DNA of 64,000 bases from Cupriavidus basilensis OR16 (GCF_000243095.1 NZ_AHJE01000042.1:115947-179946), one strand, 5' to 3'; shown: positions 19,062 through 28,652, numbered from the stretch's first letter. Numbers and translations: made by a program. Notes: a model not told the origin generated them from the letters alone.

Positions 19062-19241
19062 GCGGTCTCCTGTGGGGCGCGGATGGCTTGAGTGGCTTGG
19101 CTTGCGGATCTGGATGCGCAAGGCACGCCGACGCCAGCGGCGTCGGGAGATCCGATTCTAAGCAAACATGGCGTGAAACGCACGCGGCCGGCAGGCGCGG
19201 CGATTCCGCGCGCCTCCGGCGCCCGTCAGGCGGTCAGGCGG

Positions 19242-20574
19242 TCAGTGCAGCTTGACTCGCGGGCTGGTCTTGCTGCGCAGCCAGTGGGTCACGGTATCCA
19301 GCCCCATGCCCACGGCGCCGTGCAGCGCCATCACGTGCATGCGGTACAGGGAGCTGTACATCACGCGCGCCATCAGCCCTTCGATAAACATGGAGCCGCC
19401 AATCAGGCCGCCCATCAGGCTGCCGACCGCGCTGAAATGCCCCAGCGACACCAGCGAGCCCAGGTCCTTGAAGGAGAACGACGGCAGCGGCTTGCCGTCC
19501 AGGCGCGCGCGCAGCGCGCCGTAGAGGAACATGGCCTGCTGGTGCGCGGCCTGCGCGCGTGGCGGTACGGCGCCCTGCTTCTCGGGCCAGGGGCAGCTGG
19601 CGCAATCGCCAAAGGCGAAGATATCGGGATCGGCCTCGCTTTGCAGCGTGGGCTTGACGATGAGCTGGCCCATCCGGCTGACCGGCAGGCCCAGGGTGGA
19701 CAGCACCGCCGGTGCGGTAATGCCGGCGGCCCACACCGTCAGGTCGGCGTCGACGCGCTTGCCGCTGGCGGTCAGCACCGCGTCCCCGGTCGACTTCCGT
19801 CACGCACGCGCCCGGCGGGAAAAACTTCGATGTCGAGCTTTCGCAGCAGCTTGGTGGTTTCGGTGGACACGCGCTCGGACAGCGCGGGCAGGATGCGCGG
19901 GCCGGCCTCGATCACGTGGATGCGCACATCGCGGCGCGGGTCCAGCTGATGCAGCCCGTAGGCGCTCAGCACGTGCGCGGTATTGCGCAGTTCGGCCGAG
20001 AGCTCGACGCCGGTGGCGCCGGCGCCCAAGAAGGCCAAAATCCACGCGCGCCCGGCCGTCTTCGCCGATGCGCCCGCGCCCGTTCTGGGCGCGCACGCAG
20101 GCCGAGATGAGCTTGCGGCGAAAGCGCTCCGCCTGGTCCACGGTGTCGAGCGCGATGGCGTTCTCGGCGGCGCCCGGCACACCGAAGAAATGCGTGACGC
20201 AGCCGATCGCCAGCACCAGGGTGTCATAGGGCAGATCGCGCGCGGGCAGGAGCTCCGTGCCGTCGAGGTCGACACAGGCCGCCACCGAGATGGTCTTGCG
20301 GCCCCGGTCGATGCCGGTCAGCTCGCCTTGCTGGAATTCGAAATGATGCCAGCGGGCCTGCGCCACGTATTCGAGTTGATGGGTATGGGGATCCATGCTG
20401 CCGGCGGCAACTTCGTGCAGCAGCGGTTTCCAGATATGCGTGGGGGAGCGGTCCACCAGTACCACCTGCGCGGCCCCGCCCTTGCCGAGCTTGTCGCCCA
20501 GCCGCGTGACCAGCTCCAGCCCGCCTGCTCCTCCTCCGACTACGATGATGCGATGCGCCCTTCCCTAGGTGCAA
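19242..20574 (-). pseudogene. ndh: Type II NADH dehydrogenase (NAD(P)/FAD oxidoreductase), several frameshifts
   Basis: A pyridine nucleotide-disulfide oxidoreductase of the Ndh type, which passes electrons from NADH to quinone without pumping protons. Recognisable pieces on the minus strand are IIVVGGGAGGLELV (FAD site), HIWKPLLHEVAAGSMDP, a second Rossmann motif FLGAGATGVELSAELRN, DIFAFGDCASCP (FAD), and a C-terminal membrane-associated helix region with SSLYRMHVM. These pieces are in different frames. Frame changes are needed near 20560 (the N-terminal start also lacks ATG; a TTG at 20574 would fit), in the A4 run 20037-20040, near 19808-19813, and in the C4 run 19794-19797. Four breaks could mean real decay or locally poor sequence. 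Confidence 0.8.
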
Positions 20575-20578
20575 TCCC

Positions 20579-20601
20579 GGGGCGGCCCCGAAGGCCGCCC
20601 C
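20579..20601. terminator. Hairpin after polA
   Basis: GGGGCGGCC and GGCCGCCCC separated by 5 nt, 6 nt after the polA stop. It is a strong stem without a clear T tract on the minus strand. Confidence 0.5.
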
Positions 20602-20607
20602 GCGCGC

Positions 20608-23421
20608 TTAGTGGGCCTCCTCCCAGTTGCTGCCGGTGCCAACCTCGGCCACCAGCGGCACACGCAGTTCGGCCACGTTGCACATCAGTTCCGGCAACTT
20701 CAACTTGACCAGCTCCAGCTCGGACTGCGGCACTTCCAGCACCAGTTCATCGTGCACCTGCATGACCTGGCGCGTACCCAGGCCATCGCGCTCCAGCCAG
20801 TCCTGCACCGCGATCATCGACAGCTTGATCAGGTCGGCGGCAGTACCCTGCATCGGCGCGTTGATGGCGGCACGCTCGGCCCCCTGGCGGCGCGGGCCGT
20901 TGCCACCGTTGATGTCCGGCAGCCACAGGCGGCGGCCGAACACGGTCTCGACAAAGCCCTGCTCGCGCGCGGTCTGGCGCGTTTCTTCCATGTACCGCGC
21001 CACACCGGGATAGCGCATGAAATAGCGGTCGATGTAGTGCTTGGCGGCCTCGCGCTCGATGCCCAGGTTGCCGGCCAGGCCAAAAGCGCTCATGCCGTAG
21101 ATCAGGCCGAAGTTGATGACCTTGGCGTAGCGGCGCTGCTCGCTGCTGACGGCGTCCGGCGTCACGCCGAAGATCTCCGCGGCGGTGGCGCGGTGCACGT
21201 CCTCGCCCTCGGCGAACGAGCGCATCAGGTTCTCGTCGCCCGAGATATGGGCCATGATGCGCAGCTCGATCTGCGAGTAGTCGGCCGACACGATCACGTT
21301 GCCCGGCCCGGCGATGAAGGCCTCGCGGATACGCCGGCCTTCCTCGGTGCGTACCGGGATATTCTGCAGGTTGGGCTCGGTGGAGGCCAGCCGGCCGGTC
21401 ACCGCGGTGGTCTGCCCATAGCTGGTATGCACGCGGCCGGTGGCCGGGTTGACCATCTTCGGCAGCTTGTCAGTATAGGTGGACTTCAGCTTGGCCAGGC
21501 CGCGGTAGTCCAGCAGCAGCTTGGGCAGCGGGTAATCCTCGGCCAGCTTCTGCAGCACCTCTTCGTCGGTGGACGGCGCGCCGCTGGCGGTCTTCTTGAC
21601 CACCGGCAGCTTCATCTGGCCGAACAGGATCTCGCCGATCTGCTTGGGCGAGCCCAGGTTGAAGGGCTGGCCCGCGGCCTCATACGCGGCCTGCTCCAGC
21701 GTCAGCATGCGCTGGCCGAGCTGCGTGCTTTGCGCGCCCAGGCGCTCGGCGTCGATCAGCACGCCGTTGCGCTCGATCTTCTGCAATACCACCGAGACCG
21801 GCATCTCGATCTTTTCGTAGACGTAATGCACGCCCTGCAACGCCTCGACCTGCGGGTACATATTGCGGTGCAGGCGCAGGGTGACGTCGGCATCCTCGGC
21901 GGCGTATTCAGTGGCGCGCGCGATGTCGATCTGGTCGAAGCCGATCTGGCTCGCGCCCTTGCCGCACACTTCCTCGTAGCTGATGGTCTTCAGGCCAAGC
22001 AGGCGCTCGGCCAGGCTGTCCATGCCATGGTTGCGGTGCGACGCCAGCACGTAGCTCTGCAGCATGGTGTCGTGCACGATGCCGCGCAGGCTCACGCCAT
22101 GATTGGCGAAGACATGGGCGTCGTACTTCAGGTTCTGGCCGACCTTGCCGCGCGACGGGTCTTCCAGCCAGGCGCGCATGCGCGCCAGCACGGCCTCGCG
22201 CGTGAGCTGGCCGTTGGCCTCCAGGCCCACCACATCCGGGCCGCGGTGCGCCACCGGGATATAGCAGGCTTCGCCCGGCTCGATCGACAGCGAGATGCCG
22301 ACCAGTTGCGCCTGCATCGGCTCCAGCGAGGTGGTCTCGGTGTCGATGGACACCAGCGGAGCGGCTTCGATGCGCCGCATCCAGGCCTCCAGCGCCGCCT
22401 CGGTCGCCACGGTCTCGTAGCGGATCTGGGCCGGGGCCGGAGCGCTGTCGAACAGGCCGCCCTGGGCCGGGCCCGGATCGGCCGCCGCCGCACCGCCTGC
22501 CGCGGCAGGCTGCGCCGCGCTGGCGCGTGCCAGGGCACGCGGGTTGGGCAGGCTCTCGCCGGAGGCCTCGCGCAGCCAGGTCTTGAAGCCATAGCGCGCG
22601 AAGAAGTCGATCAGCCTGTCCTTGTCCTCGTTGCCGCCCTTGAGCTGGTGGAAATCGGCCAGCGAGCTGGTCAGGTCGCAATCCACCTTGACCGTCACCA
22701 GCTCGCGCGCCTTGGGCAGCCACTCCAGCGTATTGCGCAGGTTCTCGCCCACCACGCCCTTGATGCCGGGGGCGCCCGCCATCACATCGTCGAGCGTACC
22801 GTATTCGGTGAGCCATTTGACCGCGGTCTTGGGGCCCACCTTGGGCACGCCCGGCACGTTGTCCACGGCATCGCCGATCAGTGAGAGATAGTCGACGATG
22901 CGATCGGGCGGCACGCCGAACTTGGCGGCCACGCCGGGCGGGTCGAGGATTTCGCCGCTCATGGTGTTGACCAGCGTGACGTGGTCGTCGACCAGTTGCG
23001 CCAGGTCCTTGTCGCCGGTGGAGACCACCGTGCGCATGCCTTCGGCGGTGGCCCGGCGCGCCAGCGTGCCGATCACGTCGTCGGCCTCCACGCCTTCCAC
23101 CACCACGATGGGCCAGCCCAGCGCGCGCACCGCTTCGTGGATCGGCTCGATCTGCTTGGCCAGGTCCTCGGGCATCGACGGGCGATGCTCCTTGTACGCC
23201 GGATACAGGTCGTCGCGGAAGGTCTTACCCTTGGCGTCGAACACGCAGGCGCTATACTCTGCCGGGAAATCGCTGCGCAGCTTGCGCAGCATATTGATCA
23301 TGCCGTAGATTGCCCCTGTGGGCAGGCCCTCACCGTTCCTCAGGTCCGGCAGCGCATGATACGCACGATACAGATAGCTCGACCCATCGACGAGCAAGAG
23401 TGTTTTTGGACTATCCGACAT
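20608..23421 (-). CDS. polA: DNA polymerase I
   Basis: Repair and Okazaki-fragment maturation polymerase, 937 residues. All three domains are present. The 5'-3' exonuclease (about 1-300) begins LLLVDGSSYLYRAYHA. The 3'-5' proofreading exonuclease carries the Asp and Glu of SIDTETTSLEP. The polymerase domain has motif A SADYSQIELRIMAHISGD, O-helix YAKVINFGLIYGMS and motif C QVHDELVLEV. The start at MSDSPKT is chosen because homology begins there; an ATG two codons earlier (23427) overlaps the start codon of the divergent gene. The open frame continues far upstream but is antisense to that gene. Confidence 0.97.
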   Translation of the reverse strand: MSDSPKTLLLVDGSSYLYRAYHALPDLRNGEGLPTGAIYGMINMLRKLRSDFPAEYSACVFDAKGKTFRDDLYPAYKEHRPSMPEDLAKQIEPIHEAVRALGWPIVVVEGVEADDVIGTLARRATAEGMRTVVSTGDKDLAQLVDDHVTLVNTMSGEILDPPGVAAKFGVPPDRIVDYLSLIGDAVDNVPGVPKVGPKTAVKWLTEYGTLDDVMAGAPGIKGVVGENLRNTLEWLPKARELVTVKVDCDLTSSLADFHQLKGGNEDKDRLIDFFARYGFKTWLREASGESLPNPRALARASAAQPAAAGGAAAADPGPAQGGLFDSAPAPAQIRYETVATEAALEAWMRRIEAAPLVSIDTETTSLEPMQAQLVGISLSIEPGEACYIPVAHRGPDVVGLEANGQLTREAVLARMRAWLEDPSRGKVGQNLKYDAHVFANHGVSLRGIVHDTMLQSYVLASHRNHGMDSLAERLLGLKTISYEEVCGKGASQIGFDQIDIARATEYAAEDADVTLRLHRNMYPQVEALQGVHYVYEKIEMPVSVVLQKIERNGVLIDAERLGAQSTQLGQRMLTLEQAAYEAAGQPFNLGSPKQIGEILFGQMKLPVVKKTASGAPSTDEEVLQKLAEDYPLPKLLLDYRGLAKLKSTYTDKLPKMVNPATGRVHTSYGQTTAVTGRLASTEPNLQNIPVRTEEGRRIREAFIAGPGNVIVSADYSQIELRIMAHISGDENLMRSFAEGEDVHRATAAEIFGVTPDAVSSEQRRYAKVINFGLIYGMSAFGLAGNLGIEREAAKHYIDRYFMRYPGVARYMEETRQTAREQGFVETVFGRRLWLPDINGGNGPRRQGAERAAINAPMQGTAADLIKLSMIAVQDWLERDGLGTRQVMQVHDELVLEVPQSELELVKLKLPELMCNVAELRVPLVAEVGTGSNWEEAH

Positions 23422-23425
23422 TCCC

Positions 23426-24364
23426 ATGGACTCAAAATTGACTGGTGCCGCCGCAGGCGGTGCGAACGCCGCCCCCCCTTCCGACGCAGCCGGCGCCGAT
23501 AACCCGGCGGCGGCCCTCAAGCAGGCCGCGCAAGGCAGTATTACCACCGCGGCCGATATGGACGTGAACGTGACGGTCAGCGCTGCTGCCGATGGCCCGG
23601 GAGATACATCTCCCGCCGCCGGCATCCGCGCCAACCCACGCAAGATGATTCCCAGCCTGCGTGCGCTGGCCGACGAAGACCGCGCGACTGCAAAAAAAGC
23701 GCGCGCTTCGTGGCAAATGTTCACGATTATGGCAGAGTTCATCGAGGCAACCGAGTACCTTTCGGAGATCCGCCCGGCGGTCTCGATCTACGGCAGCGCG
23801 CGCCTGCGCGAGGATTCGCCTTACTACCAGCGCACCATCGAGATCGCTCGCCTGTTCTCCGACGCCGGCTTCGCCGTGATCTCGGGCGGTGGCCCGGGCA
23901 TCATGGAAGCGGCCAACAAGGGCGCCCACGCGGGCAAATCGGCCAGCGTGGGCCTGAACATCGAGCTTCCGCACGAGCAGCAAGGCAATCCCTACCAGGA
24001 CATCGCCATGCGCTTTCGCCACTTCTTCACGCGCAAGGTGACCTTCGTCAAGAATTCGGACGCCTTTATCGTGATGCCGGGCGGCTTCGGCACGCTCGAT
24101 GAGCTGGCCGAAGTGCTGACCCTGGTGCAGACCGGCAAGTCCCGCTCCGTGCCGGTGGTGCTGTTCGGCAGCCGGTTCTGGAAGGGCCTGCTCGACTGGT
24201 TCCGCTTCACGCTGCTGCCGATGGGCCTGATCGCCGAGCATGACCTCGACCTGATGAAGATCGTGGACGAGCCCCACGAAGTGCTCGAAGCGGTATATGA
24301 GTACTACGAGCAGCGCGGCGGCGACAACCCGATCCCGCCCAAGGAAGAGATGTTCTACCTCTGA
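23426..24364 (+). CDS. LOG/TIGR00730 family Rossmann-fold protein
   Basis: A lysine-decarboxylase-like (LOG) family protein; characterised members are nucleoside 5'-monophosphate phosphoribohydrolases that release nucleobases or cytokinins. Signature motifs are SGGGPGIMEAANKGA and PGGFGTLDELAEVLT. The conserved domain starts near MIPSLRALADEDRA (23645). The open frame from 23426 adds 73 Ala/Gly-rich residues with coding-like codon use but no domain. If the early start is used, its ATG lies only 4 bp from the polA start; the later start leaves a normal 220-bp divergent promoter region. No ribosome site decides between them. The C-terminus NPIPPKEEMFYL is typical of this subfamily. Confidence 0.88.
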   Translation: MDSKLTGAAAGGANAAPPSDAAGADNPAAALKQAAQGSITTAADMDVNVTVSAAADGPGDTSPAAGIRANPRKMIPSLRALADEDRATAKKARASWQMFTIMAEFIEATEYLSEIRPAVSIYGSARLREDSPYYQRTIEIARLFSDAGFAVISGGGPGIMEAANKGAHAGKSASVGLNIELPHEQQGNPYQDIAMRFRHFFTRKVTFVKNSDAFIVMPGGFGTLDELAEVLTLVQTGKSRSVPVVLFGSRFWKGLLDWFRFTLLPMGLIAEHDLDLMKIVDEPHEVLEAVYEYYEQRGGDNPIPPKEEMFYL

Positions 24365-24561
24365 GCCGGGTCGGCCAGGCGGCTGCCTGGCCCGCCGCCC
24401 GCCCCGCAAAGGTGCCCGCCGGGTCACCGCGAGGAGCCCGGCGCGGGCAGGAATTGCTAGAATGGAACCCTGACACACTGCGAAAGCCCGGCGTCGCCGG
24501 GCTGCAGCGCCATTTGTGGTGCAGCATGCCCTTGGCCTGCTGCACTGCATAGGAGCCTTCG

Positions 24562-24900
24562 ATGACCTCCCCCTCACTCCTGGCCACCGCACGTGCGGCA
24601 GAGCCGGAGCCGTTTGGAGCCCCCCGTCCGGTCGCCGCCCGCGCGCTGGCGCTCGCGGTATTGCTGGCGCTTGGCGCCCCGGCCGCGGTGATGGCACAGC
24701 AGCCGGCCGAGCAGGCAGGCGGCGCACTGACCCAGCAAGAGCTGAACCAGATCAACAACCGGCCGATCACCACGCCGGCCAAAACCTAGCTGAACCAGCC
24801 GCGCGAACCGAGCTTCCAGCTCGATGAGCGGGATGGCACCCAGATCCGGGAATACAAGAACAAGGGCCAGGCCACCGATATCGAGGTCAAGTCCGGCATT
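24562..24900 (+). pseudogene. DUF2782 family exported protein, interrupted by an in-frame TAG
   Basis: The N-terminal part (24562-24786) has a signal segment (LALAVLLALGAPAAVMAQ) and a linker ending N-N-R-P-I-T-T-P-A-K-T. A TAG codon at 24787-24789 follows. The same frame then continues with protein-like sequence, LNQPREPSFQLDERDGTQI and EYKNKGQATDIEVKSG, which fits the DUF2782 pattern. Beyond about 24900 the frame stays open to about 25177 but loses family character, so a second defect is likely. The neighbourhood polA / DUF2782 / thrB is the one I know from Pseudomonas and related genomes, which supports the assignment. CAG to TAG by one base would explain the interruption. Function of the family is unknown. 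Confidence 0.65.
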
Positions 24901-25126
24901 ACCGTCAGTCAAAGTGTTGCAATTCTGAGTGCCGGCAATCCGGGGCTTGACGTCCCGGCTCCGGCGTCCCGATTTTCGCTTTCTGAATTCTGCTTGCTGT
25001 TTCCCGATTTCCCACGACCCTGCCAGATGATCACGGCGGGGCCGCGCCGGCGCTTCCGGCATTCATGCCGCGAAAGCCAAGCTCTGCTTGCGCCCGCCGC
25101 CATCCGTTTCGATTCACACAAAGAGT

Positions 25127-26110
25127 ATGGCCGTATTCACCACGGTCTCGCCGGACGAGATCGCCAGTTGGCTCCTTGATTACAACCTGGGCAAAATGCG
25201 CGACTTGCGCGGCATTGCCTCGGGCATCGAGAACAGTAACTTCTTCCTGACCATGGAGCAGGACGGCGTCACACGCGAGTACGTGCTGACCATCTTCGAA
25301 CGCCTGACGTTCGAGCAGCTGCCGTATTACCTGCACCTGATGGCCCACCTGGCCGCGCACGACATCCGCGTACCGGCGCCCATCCCGGGCCGCGACGGCG
25401 AGATCCTGCGCGCCCTCAAGGGCAAGCCGGCGACCATTGTCACGCGGCTGCCGGGCGGCTCGCAGCTGGCGCCCGGCGCCGGGCATTGCGCGCAAGTGGG
25501 CGACATGCTCGCCCGCATGCACCTTGCCGGGCAGAGCTATCCGCGCCAGCAGCCCAACCTGCGCAGCCTGCCTTGGTGGCAGCAGACGGAAGGCGAGATC
25601 CTGCCCTTCCTGGATGCCGGCCAGCAAGCGTTGCTGCGCGAGGAACTGGCCCACCAGAGCGCTTTCTTCGGCAGCGCGGATTACGCGGCGCTGCCCGGCG
25701 GCCCTTGCCATTGCGACCTGTTCCGCGACAATGCGTTGTTCGAGCAGGATCCTGCCGGCCAGGAGAAACTGGGGGGCTTCTTCGACTTCTACTTCGCCGG
25801 CAACGACAAGTGGCTGTTCGACCTGGCCGTCACCGTCAACGACTGGTGCATCGACCTGGCCAGCGGCACGCTCGACGCCGCCCGCGCCCAGGCACTGCTG
25901 CGGGCTTATCATGCCGTGAGGCCGCTGGGCCCCATCGAGGCGCAGCACTGGCGCGACATGCTGCGCGCCGGCGCACTGCGCTTCTGGATTTCCCGCCTGT
26001 GGGACTTCTACCTGCCACGCGAGGCCGACATGCTGCAACCGCACGACCCCACGCATTTTGAACGCATCCTGCGCCGGCGCATCGAAGCCGCCGCGCTGCC
26101 CTGGACCTGA
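25127..26110 (+). CDS. thrB: Homoserine kinase (APH-like, ThrB type II)
   Basis: Phosphorylates homoserine for threonine synthesis. This is the aminoglycoside-phosphotransferase-like form used by pseudomonads and betaproteobacteria, not the GHMP-kinase form of Escherichia coli. It has 327 residues. The N-terminus [16 protein letters not shown] and [13 protein letters not shown] are typical, the catalytic loop is CHCDLFRDN, and the following [19 protein letters not shown] carries the metal-binding Asp. The start follows AAAGAG. The next gene begins 5 bp after the stop, so the two are probably co-transcribed. Upstream, 24901-25126 holds no other gene I can recognise. Confidence 0.94.
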   Translation: MAVFTTVSPDEIASWLLDYNLGKMRDLRGIASGIENSNFFLTMEQDGVTREYVLTIFERLTFEQLPYYLHLMAHLAAHDIRVPAPIPGRDGEILRALKGKPATIVTRLPGGSQLAPGAGHCAQVGDMLARMHLAGQSYPRQQPNLRSLPWWQQTEGEILPFLDAGQQALLREELAHQSAFFGSADYAALPGGPCHCDLFRDNALFEQDPAGQEKLGGFFDFYFAGNDKWLFDLAVTVNDWCIDLASGTLDAARAQALLRAYHAVRPLGPIEAQHWRDMLRAGALRFWISRLWDFYLPREADMLQPHDPTHFERILRRRIEAAALPWT

Positions 26111-26115
26111 CCGTC

Positions 26116-26916
26116 ATGCAATTACTGGAAGTCTCCGCCAAGGAAGGTTACGTCTGGTTCCGCCAGGGTGTCTGGCTGTTCCGCAAGAACCCGCTCGCTT
26201 TCCTGATGTTGTTGTTTGTCTACCTGATCGCCGCGCAGCTGGCCGTGTTCGTGCCGTTGATCGGCATCATCGCGCTGCTGGTGGTCACCCCGGGGCTGTC
26301 GGTCGGCATCATGACCGCCTGCCGCGAGGTGATCCTGAACAAGCGTGTGCTGCCTACCGTGTTACTGGCGGGATTTCGCGGCAATGGCAAGCAAGCCAGC
26401 CGCAACCTGCTGGTGCTGGGCGGCATCTATGCCGGCCTGGTGTTCGTGCTGAGCCTGATCGCGGGCAGCCTGGTGGACATCAGCACGCTGGTGCCGATCC
26501 TGCTCAAGGAAGAAGCGCCGTCGGCGGAATCCGTGCGGCAGCTCTACTTCGCGCTGATGATCGGGGCCGCGCTGTACACGCCCATCGCCATGCTGTTCTG
26601 GTTTGCGCCGCTGCTCACCGCGTGGCACAACGTGCCGCCGGTCAAGGCGCTGTTCTTCAGCTGGACCGCGTGCTGGCGCAACCGTGGCGCGTTCCTGGCC
26701 TATGGCGTGGTGTTCGCGGTCTTGCTGGTGGCGGTGCCTTTCTTTCTCGAGGCGTTGTTCGGCGCCTTGGGGGCCGAGGCGGTGCTGTCCTTCCTGGTCA
26801 CGCCGTATTCGCTGCTGATGCTGGCGATCATGTACTGCTCGTTCTACGCCACCTACCGCGGCTGCTTCAATGTCGTGCCGGAAGAAGCCGCCGGCAGGCC
26901 GGACCTGGCCGCCTGA
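26116..26916 (+). CDS. BPSS1780 family membrane protein
   Basis: A 266-residue inner-membrane protein with about six hydrophobic segments. It begins MQLLEVSAKEGYVWFRQGVWLFRKNPLAF, the pattern of the BPSS1780 family found next to thrB in Burkholderiaceae. Its function is unknown. It starts 5 bp after the thrB stop and converges on the amidohydrolase gene with a 7-bp gap, so no room exists for a separate terminator. The tight pairing with thrB suggests a link with threonine or amino-acid handling, but only by position. Confidence 0.85.
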   Translation: MQLLEVSAKEGYVWFRQGVWLFRKNPLAFLMLLFVYLIAAQLAVFVPLIGIIALLVVTPGLSVGIMTACREVILNKRVLPTVLLAGFRGNGKQASRNLLVLGGIYAGLVFVLSLIAGSLVDISTLVPILLKEEAPSAESVRQLYFALMIGAALYTPIAMLFWFAPLLTAWHNVPPVKALFFSWTACWRNRGAFLAYGVVFAVLLVAVPFFLEALFGALGAEAVLSFLVTPYSLLMLAIMYCSFYATYRGCFNVVPEEAAGRPDLAA

Positions 26917-26923
26917 AGGCCGG

Positions 26924-27709
26924 TCACGCGGCTTGCAGGCCGAACAGCCGGGCCGCGTTTCGGTCCGGCGCCTCGGCCAGCGGCCCCAGCCACTCCCACA
27001 CCTTGCGCTGCAGGCCGGCATAGTCGGCCTCGGCCTCGTGATTGGTCCACGGCCAGTCCGATCCCCATAGCAAGCCTTGCTCGCCCAGGCAGTGGTGCCA
27101 GCCGGCCACCACGCCCGCCAAGTCTGCCGCCACGCGATACGGCGCGCTCAGCTTGACGTAGACCGCCCGCTGCCCGCGCCAGTGCGCGGCGCAAGCCAGC
27201 GTCGGCGCGTCTGCCTGCGCGCCGAGCGCGGGCTTGCCGAAATGATCCAGCACCAGCGCAATGGGCACCGCCGGCAGCCATGCCTGCACCGCAGGCAGGC
27301 GGCCCGGATCGGTGTGCAGCTCCAGGTGCCAGCCCAGCGCGTGGGCCGCCTCCAGCAGCGCGGGCCAGCGCGCATCGCGCCATGACGCGTCGTTGTGCCG
27401 CCCGACCATATTCCAGCGCAGGCCGCGCACGCCCAGGCCATGCAGCCGTGCCAGTTCCCCGGCGGACGCCTCCGGACCCACAACGCAAACACCACGCAGC
27501 GCGGACGAAGCCGCCAGCGCCGTTTCCAGCTCGCTGTTGTCGCTGCCGAAAAAGCTCGGCTGCACCACCACACCCGCGCGCACGCCATGCGCCCCGGAGA
27601 TAGCTTGCCACTGCGCCAGGCTGGCGCCGTAGGCAGGCCGGTAGCGCGCGCCGCCCACGGCGGGGGCACCTGCGGAAAACACGTGGAAGTGGGTATCGAT
27701 CTGGAACAT
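26924..27709 (-). CDS. Amidohydrolase family 2 (TIM-barrel metal-dependent hydrolase)
   Basis: A 261-residue protein of the amidohydrolase-2 family (ACMSD, lactonase and 2-pyrone-4,6-dicarboxylate hydrolase relatives). The metal motif T-H-F-H is at His7 and His9, directly after the start MFQID. HLELHTDPGR, IALVLDHFGKP and the C-terminal WGSDWPWTNHE, with the catalytic Asp, are all present. The start at 27709 puts the HxH motif in its normal place; longer in-frame starts (27733, 27793) add unrelated residues. The gene diverges from a GntR regulator across a strong palindrome, with a Bug binding protein beyond it. A small catabolic unit for a lactone or carboxylic acid is a reasonable inference. 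Confidence 0.88.
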   Translation of the reverse strand: MFQIDTHFHVFSAGAPAVGGARYRPAYGASLAQWQAISGAHGVRAGVVVQPSFFGSDNSELETALAASSALRGVCVVGPEASAGELARLHGLGVRGLRWNMVGRHNDASWRDARWPALLEAAHALGWHLELHTDPGRLPAVQAWLPAVPIALVLDHFGKPALGAQADAPTLACAAHWRGQRAVYVKLSAPYRVAADLAGVVAGWHHCLGEQGLLWGSDWPWTNHEAEADYAGLQRKVWEWLGPLAEAPDRNAARLFGLQAA

Positions 27710-27813
27710 GTTCTGGCCCAAGGAACGGCGCATGCCGCCATGAATGGTAGCGCCTGGCCGTCTCGTGGCGGCCAGGCGTCCGGTGGTTGACACCAGTGCC
27801 CCTCCATTCTATG

Positions 27814-27837
27814 CTCTAGTCCTATAGATGACTAGAG
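27814..27837. promoter_or_regulatory. Perfect inverted repeat, putative GntR operator
   Basis: CTCTAGTC and GACTAGAG separated by 8 nt (CTATAGAT), lying between the divergent amidohydrolase and GntR genes. Perfect symmetry with centres about one and a half helical turns apart fits a dimeric winged-helix regulator. It overlaps the earliest possible start (27828) of the GntR gene, which argues that translation starts at 27885 instead. Confidence 0.6.
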
Positions 27838-27884
27838 TCCTCGACAGCGCGCAGCCGCCGGGGCACTCACCACCGAAGACAAGC

Positions 27885-28652
27885 ATGCCCGACCGTTCCG
27901 CTCTGCCGGCCCTCATGGGAGCCGCCCTCGACGCCTCGCCAGCCAGCCAGGCGGCGCCACGCTGGGCCCGCATCGCCACGGCGCTCAAAGGCCGCATCCT
28001 GGCCGGCGAATGGGCTTCCGGCACCGCCATTGCGGCCGAGAGCGCGCTGGCGGAACACTACGGCGTGGCGCTTGGCACCATGCGCGCCGGCATTCAGGCG
28101 TTGGTGGACGAAGGCTTGCTGGAACGCGTGCATGGCCGCGGCACCTTCGTGCGCGGCGCGCTGACCGGCGCCACCATGGCGCGGTTCTTCCGCTTTGGCG
28201 ATGCTGGCTCGGAGATCCCCGAGTCGCGCATCGTGTCGCTGCGCACGCTGGCGGCCCCGGCGGATGTCGCCGTGCAGCTTGGGCTGGCCGCGGGCACGCC
28301 GGTGCTGCGCGTGCTGCGCCAGCGCGGCTGGGAAGGACAGGTCCGGCTGCTCGAGACCATCTGGCTGCCGACGGCGCTGTTCGGCGCGCTGGCCACGCTC
28401 AAGCCAGCCGAGTTCGCGCCCCTGCTCTATCCGATGTATGCCGAGCGTTGCGGCGTCACGGTCGGCCGCGCCGTCGACGACTTGCGCTTCACCCGGCTGG
28501 GCGCGCGCGAGGCGGCCCAGTTGAACTTGCCAGAGGGCCATCCCGCCCTGGCGGTCAGCCGCGTGGCGTTCGACCTCGCAGGCAGGCGCGTGGAGTTCCG
28601 TCAGACACTCGGCAATGCCGACGATTTCCACTATCGCGCCGAAGTGCGCTGA
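27885..28652 (+). CDS. GntR family regulator, HutC type with UTRA domain
   Basis: A transcription regulator of about 255 residues. An N-terminal winged helix-turn-helix (PRWARIATALKGRILAGEW... LAEHYGVALGTMRAGIQALVDEGLLERVHGRGTFV, shown here in parts) is followed by a UTRA ligand-binding domain with RIVSLRTLAAP, VLRVLRQRGW and the C-terminal VEFRQTLGNADDFHYRAEV. The start is set at ATG 27885, because a perfect operator-like palindrome covers the earlier ATG at 27828. UTRA regulators respond to small effectors, often the substrate of the neighbouring pathway. It probably controls the divergent amidohydrolase and the downstream Bug protein, 72 bp away, and itself. Confidence 0.9.
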   Translation: MPDRSALPALMGAALDASPASQAAPRWARIATALKGRILAGEWASGTAIAAESALAEHYGVALGTMRAGIQALVDEGLLERVHGRGTFVRGALTGATMARFFRFGDAGSEIPESRIVSLRTLAAPADVAVQLGLAAGTPVLRVLRQRGWEGQVRLLETIWLPTALFGALATLKPAEFAPLLYPMYAERCGVTVGRAVDDLRFTRLGAREAAQLNLPEGHPALAVSRVAFDLAGRRVEFRQTLGNADDFHYRAEVR

